From assembly GCF_964340395.1 (NCBI RefSeq), contig NC_135550.1:13918408-13982407 (forward strand): a stretch of DNA of 64,000 nucleotides, written 5' to 3'. The stretch comes from Glandiceps talaboti (Eukaryota > Hemichordata > Enteropneusta > Spengelidae). The position numbers and the translations under genes are program-made. The notes under the pieces were generated by a model. That model made no database searches, was not told where the DNA came from, and saw nothing but the letters and a program-made list of their open reading frames with translations. Shown here piece by piece: positions 25,463 to 32,768 of this stretch. The first letter of the stretch is position 1. The number at the start of each line of letters is the position of its first letter.

Positions 25463-28400
25463 TCACAATACTTAGATTCTATACGGAAGGTAAAAACTAT
25501 GCAGATCAAACTATCTACAATATGTTTTGAACAATTTATGGTTCTGTTGATGTTACATGACAAAATAATATAACTAACAGAGAATGAAGGAACACCACTA
25601 ATCTCTGATCTGTAATCCATGTAATGTGATTGATTTATTCGCCATATAATGTCATTGAAATTAGAGGGTAACGAAAATAAATTGTATCAGTCCTGAAAAT
25701 GTAAAACTTTGCCATCAACATTTTTGCAAACAGTTAGGGTACTATCATGTTTAATATTTGTATATATATATATATATATATTCCTTTCATATGCAAACAC
25801 AGAACAGACATTAGGTAACTGGGTCATATACTAATTCACTTTCACTTTACCTTGTCTAGACATAGTTTACCAACCAAATATATCTGACTCGGTAATCAAG
25901 TCAGAGCCTAGTCTCCTCAGACTGAGATTTAATGCAGCGACCCAGCTGTCTTAGTCTCTGTTATTGTGAAATCAACATTCCAGACAAATCAACACAATTA
26001 TATATCACAAAATGTTGACATGGTTAGTAAAGTATAGTGACCTGGTCATTGGCTTTTGGTTGACTTTAGGTCTGTGTCGTTTGTGTTGTAAGTATTTAAA
26101 TTTAAAAGTTCTATATTTTAATTTAATAAACAATAAATTTTTTGAATTGAACTGAATTGAAATCATTTGACAATGAATTAGCATATTAGACAACAGATGG
26201 CCGAGTTGCATGAGTTGGTGGTAAACAAATTGATCAAATTTACATATAAGATAAGGAACATCTGGTGGCAAAAATGATCATGTGATATCTACTGGCAGTT
26301 TCAAGTTCACACTTCGACACTGCAGAAAGAAACTTTTATGTCAAACTTCGTGAGTGGGTTAAGAACATCCCGCCATCAGTAATTCTAAAGTGTAAACACA
26401 TGGTAAAGTTTCCTAGATTTAGTCATATTTTCAGAACAAACTGTCTTGCTGTACGAAGTGTTCTATTTCTTAATTCTCCAATGCTTGTGGTCCCAATCCC
26501 CATCCCGAACTTCATAAAAACTCAGCTTTCCTGACAATGTAGATATAAATCAAGTGATCAAATATCTTAGCAACTAACAGAATATAACAAGATTAATACA
26601 ATATATAATAAGAATAATTATAATAACAATAATATTCTTTATTTGTATTGGATAGTTCTTTAAATGTTCCAGTGAGCTCTGTTCCTCAGGGGTTTTGTTG
26701 TTTGGTAAAGTCAAACTCAATGCTATTAGTGTGGCAAATTCAATCAAACTCAATTAAAGAGCTCAAAAGCCCAACTGAAGAAGCCAGACCATTTCCAGAC
26801 CATTGTACCATTGTCAACCAATTTTGAGCACAGCTTGTATCAGTACCTAGCAGTGTACTTCTCTAACTATCTTAACTTGATACAAACTGAAGATTGTTAC
26901 ATTAAAAAAGGTAAAATTATGACAATTTACTTGTATTTCCCTGTAGATTTAATTGCCAAAGTATCTTTGGTTAGTTTTTTCTTTAAGTCACATTCCATTC
27001 TATATAACTGCACAGTCTGTATATTGTGTTTGTCTACTTCTGAATCATCTTCATTTTAACTTCTTTTACACTTCATCAAATGTTATGGAAGTATTGTGAC
27101 CAACGAGTATATCTTGTCTCTGGGTCGAAGTAATTAAAAAAATGAAATGTAAAATAAAATAAAATCCTGATCTACCTACCCTATTTCTGAAGTCTTGTTA
27201 TCGGAAGCAAAATGTTTTGTTTTTTTGTTTCTTGTTTTATGAATACTTGAAGATCATGTTACAAGTGAAAACTGTTATACTATTACATCAAAGTCACCCA
27301 CAGAAGTTACATTTTATCACAAACTAGTTGACAGTCATTTGAAATGTATGTGTCTATACTACATTTTTAAATTACATTTTAAAAAAAAATTGAAACCAGA
27401 GCCAAGCTGATAAAATCTGATGTAGAAATATGGCTTGAATTCTTTGCTTAGTATCTACCTCAGAGGTAATTTATGTGCAGGAAATATGGTCTATTGCCTT
27501 TATAAATTGTTGTTTGTTTACAATTGTTTTTCTTCTGGGAGTAAGACTGTCCTTCTACCTTGCATTAACTCCCAGGGTACAGAATTAGATGGAAAAGGCA
27601 GCAATTGCTCTTGGGACAAAAAATAATGCCAATGGTGTTGTAGTATAACTGTACAGTTTTTTGTTTGTGTTTATCTGGTTGCCTATCCAGTCCTGTTGTT
27701 ACCTTTACCATATATGCTATCATTTGACTGTTGCCATGGCATAGTCTGGTTACTAGCCATATTTGCGCTTATCCATTTGCCTAATGATCACTGTTGTTAC
27801 CCTTGCAATATACACCACCATTTGTTTGTTGCTATGGGCATGGTCTTGTTGATAGGCATATTTTCATACATTTTTTGAACGTTTATGCCCTTGGCCATTA
27901 ATGTCTGTTATTATCTTTACAATATACTTCATCATTTGGCTGTTGCTATGGGCATGGTCTTGTTGCTAGGCATATTTGCATACATTTTTGGAATCTTTTT
28001 TCCTTTCCAGTTTTCATCTTTGCAATATAAACCATCATTTGACTGTTGCTATGGGCATGGTCTTGTTGCTAGGAAATCTTCATACATTCTAAATATCCAT
28101 ATTCACTTACCTAACATCTACCCATCCCTTTGTAATATGCATCACCATTTAGGTCATGATTGAGGTGTGGTGATGGTTGCTAGAGTGTTTTGTCAGTATG
28201 TTTTGAACAATAACTGCAGAATAACACCTCCAGAAACATCCCCACCAACTTTCAGCCCCATTTCCCATGTAGTTTTCAAGATGTAATTTTTTGACTAAAA
28301 TTGAGATTTTTAGACCTAATTTGCATATTGCCGATGGGATCATCCTTCATCTACACATCTGCAGATGCATCCCCATTAAATTTCAGCTCAATATGTTCAG

Positions 28401-29274
28401 GAATTATAGATTTTTGGCCAAACAGACACATTTTCAGACCTAATTTACATATCACTCATTGGATAATTATGTCATGAACAATTCTTAATTTAAACACCCC
28501 TAAGAATATTCTCACTAAATTTCAGACTGGTTTGCCCAGTAGATTTTGAGTTTAAGACTTTCTCCAATTCCCTTCTGTAATTTTTTTAGTCTTTATATAA
28601 TTGAACTGTATGCTCTTTCGTCAGGAAATTGAATATTTTAACATGTTATTTACATATCATCTAAATATTTAAACAAAACAATAAACATAAGTTGGGCACT
28701 GCTTCAAATGCTACCATTTATCATCCATGTTAGAAACTTGACTGTCTATCTCCAGTTTGATTGTCATCAGTTACTTACCTTTCCTGGCCATGCCAACCTT
28801 TAAGCATTTCTGAAATCTGCAAAATTGACAATGGGTTCTAGTTTGTTTGGTGACAGTGCATTCTTTACTCTTAGGGCACACATATTTTACATACTCCCCT
28901 TTCTCATCTACCTTGGTACTTCGGATGAAAAATTTCTGTAATGAAAAAAAAATGAAATTATGAATTCATACATCAGAGTAAGGCATGATTGATAATACCT
29001 AATACATTAAACCCCAGGTGCTACCTAGCTACCTACCTAGCTACCCACCCACCCACCCATCTACCTACCCATCTACCTACCTACCTACCTGCCAACCTAC
29101 CTACCTACCTACCTACCTACCTACCTACCTACCTACCTACCTACCCACCCACCCACCCACCCATCTACCTAGCTAGCTAGCTACCTCCTACCTACCCACC
29201 CACCCATCTACCTGGCTAGCTAGCTAGCTACATGCCTACCTAAACCTACCTTCCTACCCACCCACCCACCCACC

Positions 29275-29320
<46 letters not shown>

Positions 29321-29596
29321 GTAAAATATAAAAAAGAATACAAACATCAAATCGGTTCAATTTAAGGTTACGTTTCATGGTCACTGATCATTGAGTTATT
29401 AGTATTGTTTCGTTGATGTTCTAATACTCACTTTACATGCTTCACATGCATAAGCTCCAAGATGAAAGCCAGACGATTGGTCACCGCAAACTCGACACGG
29501 TACGTCCAATTTCTCAGCTGTTTTCCCAATCCCGCTACTTCTGCCACTCTCTGTCGGTTGAGTCTGAGATACAATATGACTGCCGTCGGGTTCCAT
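19608..29596 (-). CDS. 2DBD-NR: nuclear receptor with two DNA-binding domains (2DBD-NR), complete nine-exon gene
   Basis: Joined coding exons (minus strand, 5' to 3'): 29432-29596, 28779-28935, 24549-24667, 24004-24151, 22911-23713, 22101-22221, 20908-21183, 20172-20252, 19608-19810. All junctions have GT-AG borders and matching phases, giving 690 codons plus stop. DBD1 is residues 34-104 (Cys34/37/51/54 and 75/81/91/94; P-box CEACKK). DBD2 is residues 126-193 (Cys126/129/143/146 and 164/170/180/183; P-box CEGCKG). A long 268-codon hinge exon is followed by one ligand-binding domain (about 465-690) with FAKKIPGF in helix 3 and AF-2 LWNEIM (671-676). Two DBDs plus one LBD is the hallmark of 2DBD nuclear receptors, first described in schistosomes and later in other protostomes and some deuterostomes. 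It is expected to be a nuclear, DNA-binding transcription factor; ligand and target sites are unknown. Confidence 0.93.
20172..20252 (-). CDS. 2DBD-NR: 2DBD-NR exon 8
   Basis: 81-bp exon, phase 1 to 1. It completes [16 protein letters not shown] and [12 protein letters not shown], a typical nuclear receptor helix 8-9 segment (Asp-x-Pro-Gly-Leu). Acceptor GTACAG; donor GTAAGC. An internal GGTAAC could act as a weak alternative donor, but the frame stays open through it. Confidence 0.88.
20908..21183 (-). CDS. 2DBD-NR: 2DBD-NR exon 7: LBD core
   Basis: Acceptor GTGGCAG, then [18 protein letters not shown], the helix 3-4 signature region of nuclear receptor LBDs. The exon then covers helices 5-8, ending [13 protein letters not shown] with donor GTAAGA. 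276 bp, phase 1 to 1. The TALLCAL block matches the usual helix 7-8 sequence. Confidence 0.92.
21427..21661. mobile_element. hairpin MITE in 2DBD-NR intron 6
   Basis: Imperfect palindrome. The left arm (21427-21537, starting GTTTTGAAAATCT) is matched in reverse complement by the right arm ending AGATTTTCAAAC. Each arm carries TGCCCAATCAGCTT, CACCATGGAGTATATTCAAA and GCAGATGAGACACATGCAAA. Arms of about 110 bp, almost no loop and no coding sequence indicate a miniature inverted-repeat element. Target duplication is not clear. Confidence 0.75.
22101..22221 (-). CDS. 2DBD-NR: 2DBD-NR exon 6: start of LBD
   Basis: Acceptor TTTCAG then [20 protein letters not shown], then [20 protein letters not shown] (helices 1-3). 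FAKKIPG is the classic helix 3 motif. Donor GTAAGG. 121 bp, phase 0 to 1. Confidence 0.9.
22310..22620 (+). repeat. dispersed repeat, copy D
   Basis: An uninterrupted copy of the family at 1885-2135 and 4762-5790. It contains CTCTGGTTGCGCTAAAGTCA, TCTACATCACTGGTTCTGCA and TTTGTCACTATACTCG blocks in the same order. It sits in 2DBD-NR intron 5, antisense to the gene. Confidence 0.5.
22911..23713 (-). CDS. 2DBD-NR: 2DBD-NR exon 5: long hinge
   Basis: 803-bp exon coding residues 197-464, between DBD2 and the LBD. It is rich in Ser, Gln, Pro and Glu and has no fold I recognise. A short internal repeat (two NLPSH units with flanking PCQ, around residue 380) results from a 33-bp DNA duplication at about 23115-23180. 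KXE-type sites such as VKKDVIKSE (VIKSE) and [11 protein letters not shown] could be sumoylation sites (inference). Acceptor TTGCAG; donor GTAAGT. Confidence 0.9.
24004..24151 (-). CDS. 2DBD-NR: 2DBD-NR exon 4: DBD2, second zinc finger
   Basis: Acceptor TTTTTCCAG, then [20 protein letters not shown]; the finger is C-x5-C-x9-C-x2-C and ends [15 protein letters not shown] with donor GTAAG. This intron position, directly after CEGCK, is common in nuclear receptor genes. Confidence 0.94.
24225..24245 (-). repeat. decoy copy of the exon 4 acceptor
   Basis: The 3' splice site and first exon bases of exon 4 (CCAG/GGATTTTT) are repeated 82 bp upstream in the intron within a degenerate tandem segment (24150-24300), so an AG at the same relative place recurs. 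Confidence 0.6.
24549..24667 (-). CDS. 2DBD-NR: 2DBD-NR exon 3: DBD2, first zinc finger and P-box CEGCKG
   Basis: Codes residues 108-147: a Ser/Thr/Gln linker ([16 protein letters not shown]) and then [18 protein letters not shown] followed by TCEGCK. Acceptor ATATAG, donor GTAATA. The linker between the two DBDs is only about 20 residues. Confidence 0.94.
24770..25465 (+). repeat. intronic repeat with ~145-bp internal units and (GACA)n tail
   Basis: Three degenerate units, each with an ATTATGCAAA block (about 24817, 24950 and 25098) and an AGGACA-CATG block, run into a (GACA)n array at 25361-25460. Open frames in the array are artefacts of the tetranucleotide. Confidence 0.7.
25760..25782. 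repeat. (TA)n microsatellite
   Basis: About 11 perfect TA units in the intron between 2DBD-NR exons 2 and 3. Confidence 0.9.
27625..28570 (+). repeat. dispersed repeat with ~100-bp internal tandem units
   Basis: Starts AATGGTGTTGTAGTATAACT like 10934, then carries four degenerate copies of a unit with TTGCTATGGGCATGGTCTTG and TTGCTAGGCATATTTGCATA. It ends with CCACCAACTTTCAG and GACCTAATTTGCATATTGCC blocks shared with 11060-11160. It lies in the intron between 2DBD-NR exons 2 and 3. Confidence 0.65.
28779..28935 (-). CDS. 2DBD-NR: 2DBD-NR exon 2: DBD1, second zinc finger
   Basis: Acceptor TTACAG, then [19 protein letters not shown] and a C-x5-C-x9-C-x2-C finger, then [14 protein letters not shown] with donor GTAAG. 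The first Lys completes the unusual P-box CEACKK. 157 bp, phase 0 to 1. Confidence 0.94.
28990..29320 (+). repeat. (CTAC)n / (CCAC)n / (CA)n compound microsatellite
   Basis: Tetranucleotide CTAC and CCAC runs pass into a (CA)n tract at 29278-29319, inside the intron that splits DBD1. Confidence 0.95.
29432..29596 (-). CDS. 2DBD-NR: 2DBD-NR exon 1: N-terminus and DBD1 first zinc finger
   Basis: Start ATG at 29596 in context AAAATGG. A short 33-residue A/B region, rich in Ser/Thr, precedes [18 protein letters not shown] then ACEACK. Donor GTGAGT after the P-box lysine. An AG (TTTTAG) 11 bp upstream of the ATG could be a 5' UTR splice acceptor. The start is supported by the stop-containing upstream frame and by the family's short N-terminus. 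Confidence 0.9.
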
Positions 29597-29643
29597 TTTG
29601 TAAACTAAAACATATACAGAATAGAATCATAAAAACAGAACAG

Positions 29644-29895
29644 TTATGAACCATTTATAAAAGTGTCTCGAAATTCTTCTCTGTACATCCAGGCGTTCAG
29701 AAGTTGTACTGGTATGTTTAAAGTTGTTACTGGCCGCAGCTGCGACTGTATCACGGACTTCCAGGACGCGAGTTTAGAGTGAGTGTCCTTGACATCAGTG
29801 TACTTTTTATCAATATCGTATGGAGGAAAACAAGCTCCAGTTTCAAGGTACGGTATTGTTCTGACTTTTGCGTCCTTTGGCAACATCGGGTCCAC
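29644..29895 (-). CDS. unrecognised 83-codon ORF just upstream of 2DBD-NR
   Basis: Single open frame with ATG at 29895 and TAA at 29644-29646, ending 47 bp before the receptor start codon on the same strand. The composition looks like real protein: it has a charged start (MDPMLPKDAKVRTIPYLETG), then PPYDIDKKYTDV and a C-terminal LLNAWMYREEFRDTF. No known domain was recognised. It could be a separate small gene, a spliced exon of another transcript, or an upstream ORF in a long 5' UTR of the receptor. Confidence 0.4.
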   Translation of the reverse strand: MDPMLPKDAKVRTIPYLETGACFPPYDIDKKYTDVKDTHSKLASWKSVIQSQLRPVTTLNIPVQLLNAWMYREEFRDTFINGS

Positions 29896-29896
29896 A

Positions 29897-30633
29897 AATC
29901 GTGAAATATGTGAACGTTATTTAAAGTTCATTTAGTGTTGCTTTGCATTGACGGTCTATGCCACACGGAAACAGTGAAACAGAAATTGGGTCACAGAGGA
30001 GTCCGTCATGATTTTCTACTGCCATAGCGAAAGATTCCCCAGGTTGGTACAAAAGACTAAATTACTCCCTAAGTAAGGGCTGTTCTTTCAAAGGGCCATC
30101 TGAGGTCATGATTTGACCTACTTTGTGTGAACCATTTGCGGTCATCAGTGATTTTCACTTCTGCTCGACTTGATAGGGAACCGTGATGATATGAATAGAT
30201 CTACTAACTACTAGAACATAGTCGTTTTCAGGCTGTTATGAAAAAGCATTAGGGAGATTAATTACAGGGGGCAGGAATGAGGGTGGGGTAACTTTTTACA
30301 AATCGGTTCTCATGGGAGGGCCATATTTTAGCAAATGGAATTAGGATAGGGTCACATTTTAGTTAAATAAATTAGAGGAGGTCACATTTTACTTTGACTC
30401 ATTTTATCATCTATTATTAAAACGTCTACAAGAATAAAACCATTTAGGAAAGGAATAACAGTTTGCAAGCGACTGTGAATATAATATCATTATCGCGTTC
30501 TACAATTTTTTTTGTAAAAACAACCATGTTTCAATTAATATATACGTCCATACAATCTACATTAGATATGGTATTTGATATATGGTGCTTCCATTCCATG
30601 TCATGTGAAGGTTCAATGCCCAAGTAAGAGCAC
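29897..30633. other. intergenic, 5' side of 2DBD-NR
   Basis: No coding segment was supported. It is the likely promoter region for the receptor and/or the small ORF, with no recognisable core element. Confidence 0.4.
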
Positions 30634-30642
30634 AGGGAGCTC

Positions 30643-30919
30643 CAATCTGATTAAAATCCGATGTAGATGTCGGCTAATCGTTCATTGCTATTTTACCTTC
30701 GTTATTTTGCCTGAATTGACCTTCTTGGTACATGTTTACATTTTTTAGCCTGATCGCCTCCTCTAGAGAGGAGAACAGTTATGAACCATTTATAAAAGGA
30801 GGAGGCGATCAGGCTAAAAAATGTAAACATGTACCAAGAAGGTCAATTCAGGCAAAATAACGAAGGTAAAATAGCAATGAACGATTAGCCGACATCTACA
30901 TCGGATTTTAATCAGATTG
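30643..30919. mobile_element. MITE with near-perfect hairpin and 9-bp target duplication
   Basis: 277-bp element with terminal inverted repeats starting CAATCTGATTAAAATC and arms of about 120 bp that match almost base for base. It is flanked by identical AGGGAGCTC (30634-30642 and 30920-30928). A 9-bp duplication is typical of Mutator-like (MULE) elements. The loop (about 30767-30800) holds a 27-bp segment identical to 29637-29663. No transposase. Confidence 0.88.
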
Positions 30920-31230
30920 AGGGAGCTCAGGCTCAGTAAATTTTGTTTACAAATAAATACAAACAAACAAGTAAACAAACAAACAAACAAACAAACAAAA
31001 GCATAAACAAATAAACCGACTAGGGGTCTCGCCATTGGTGACTATTGGGACAGTATTTGTTTGTTTGTTGTTTATTCATATATTTATCTACTCATTTATC
31101 GGTTTATTTGTTTAAGTTTTTGTTTTTGTTTGTTTGTTTGTTTGTTTGTTTGTTTGTTTGTATTTATTTATTTATTTATTTATTTATTTATTTGTAAACA
31201 AAACTAACTGAGCCTGCGCTCCCTGTGGTA
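30920..31230. mobile_element. foldback element with (AAAC)/(TTTG) arms, host of the 30643 MITE
   Basis: Left arm AGGCTCAGTAAATTTTGTTT then AAAC-type repeats; right arm TTTG/TTTA repeats then AAAACTAACTGAGCCTGC. Its outer left tip (CACAGGGAGC, 30631-30640) now lies beyond the MITE and pairs with GCTCCCTGTG at 31218-31227, so the MITE interrupted this element's left terminal repeat. Tips resemble the 13612-14150 foldback. Confidence 0.7.
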
Positions 31231-31270
31231 AGAGTGCTGCTTGACAATATTGAGTATATTATCTTCCATG

Positions 31271-31609
31271 TTATATTTTATATGTCAACATATTTCTTTC
31301 CTTTTCTTTTTTGGTGATATTGATAACAAAACACTTTGCTGTATTGAATCCCACTTGCCACTGGTCCTTTTCCCATTTGGTTAATTTGTTGATGTCTTCT
31401 TGCAAGATTTCACAATCCTTCACTGATTTTATTTGTCGGTATATAATACAGTCATCTGCAAACAAGCGCACATGTGATTTGACAGATGATGGTAGGTCAT
31501 TCATGTATATCAAGAAAAGTATTGGTACATGGTCCTTATAATAGTAGTAAAGTTCCTTGAGGAACTCCTGATGTAACCGTGGTGAATTGGAAGCTTGATA
31601 AAATTTCAT
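31271..31609 (-). pseudogene. non-LTR retrotransposon reverse-transcriptase fragment
   Basis: The frame reads PILFLIYMNDLPSSVKSHVR then LFADDCIIYRQ (the catalytic A-DD motif of reverse transcriptase) and LQEDINKLTKWEKD with FNTAKCFVINITKK, as in Jockey/CR1/L2-like LINE elements. SGVPQGT, which normally joins directly to the PILF segment, is in another frame at about 31560-31580, so a frameshift separates them. No upstream or downstream RT blocks and no endonuclease are seen. A dead fragment. Confidence 0.85.
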
Positions 31610-32337
31610 TTAAGTTTAGCATATGCACTGATGACAAACTCCTTCATACCCGTATATACTACGTGTTTAAGAAGGTGTACACGGGTTCGTGGACGACATC
31701 GGCTTATAAAATACTGCAAGTGATGACGTCACACGCACCGTCACGAAGGTGCTAATTGTGAAACCTAAGCTTAGAGTTTATCGTGAAATAATGATAACGC
31801 ACAGCCATGTTACATTTTATTTATTTAGATTTATCTTGACAATTGGTAAAGGTCAAAAATTGTATATAACTGTATTTGATAATAAGTCCGAAAATAAGGA
31901 GTAGTGTTTTGAGTACCTATAATATAGCCAAATGTTACATTCGGGAATACCGATGTTTGCGTTCAAGTTTGTCCGACCCGGTAGGTGGCGATATGACAAT
32001 AGCTGACCGCTCAAATATACGGTCATGCAACTTCGCCGATTTTCATTCTTAGATCAATCGCTCAATTGAGAATGAAAACTAAGTAAGACATTTGGGAAAT
32101 ACAAAATCACATTCTTGTAGGATTTAAGTCAAAATTAACAAGAAATTAACGATAGTGAACGCGGTTTCAAACTTTTTGAGTTATTAATAGTTGTATTCTA
32201 ACTAGTTCATATTCCCATTCCATATATCGACTCCTCAACACAATGTTCGATAAAAATTCAGGTGTTGTCTTTTTTCAAAAGCCGGGCGAAAGCAATGATC
32301 TGCAACGTAAAAATGACATTCAATAAGTAGTTAAGTA

Positions 32338-32586
32338 CGAAAGCCGCTGAGGGCCATCTTACTTCCTACTTCAATTTACACACTCGTACACATTTCTCAC
32401 TTCAAAATTTCGTGTAATGGGGACTTCTCACTTCAAAATTTCCCTACAAACTTCTCACTTCAAAATGTTGACGACCCACAATTCCCGGCTGTAACAAGAT
32501 GGTGGCTGTTGGGAAATTTTGAAGTGAGAAATGTGTACGAGTGTGTAAATTGAAGTAGGAAGTACGATGGCCCTCAGCGGCTTTCG
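32338..32586. mobile_element. hairpin element (third foldback of the cluster)
   Basis: Tips CGAAAGCCGCTGAGGGCCAT and its reverse complement; arms of about 90 bp containing TACTTCCTACTTCAATTTAC and CGTACACATTTCTCACTTC. The left inner part has three copies of ACTTCTCACTTCAAAAT. TTAAG flanks both sides (32331-32335 and 32587-32591) as a possible target duplication. Confidence 0.75.
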
Positions 32587-32599
32587 TTAAGACATACAA

Positions 32600-32759
32600 T
32601 AATCTGATTAAAATCTGATGTGGTGAATGCTCCTAGATGTCTTTATTTTACCACTATTTCCATCGTTTTGTATCGGCGATCACCCGGAACAAAACGATGG
32701 AAACTGAGGTAAGTGAAGACATCTAGGAGCTCTCACCACATCAGATTTTAATTAGATTG
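32600..32759. mobile_element. MITE related to the 30643 element, 9-bp target duplication
   Basis: 160 bp with tips TAATCTGATTAAAATCTGAT and its near reverse complement (ends TTTTAATTAGATTG). Same terminal motif as 30643-30919. Flanks GACATACAA (32591-32599) and GACATAAAA (32760-32768) agree at 8 of 9 bases. Inner arms share CTAGATGTCTT and CCATCGTTTTGT palindromes. Confidence 0.8.
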
Positions 32760-32768
32760 GACATAAAA

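Noticed and set aside
25278-25620. Cys-Leu-Ser-Val and Asp-Arg-Gln-Thr repeat ORFs
   Set aside because: By-products of the (GACA)n array.
24549-28935. Two adjacent single-DBD receptor genes instead of one 2DBD gene
   Set aside because: Exon 2 ends in phase 1 at a good donor and exon 3 starts in phase 1 with no ATG or stop upstream; no LBD lies between the two DBDs.
29432-29596. Reading DBD1 as an oestrogen-related receptor because of CEACK
   Set aside because: ERR has CEACKAFF; here the next codon is Lys, the rest of the finger differs, and a second DBD follows in phase.
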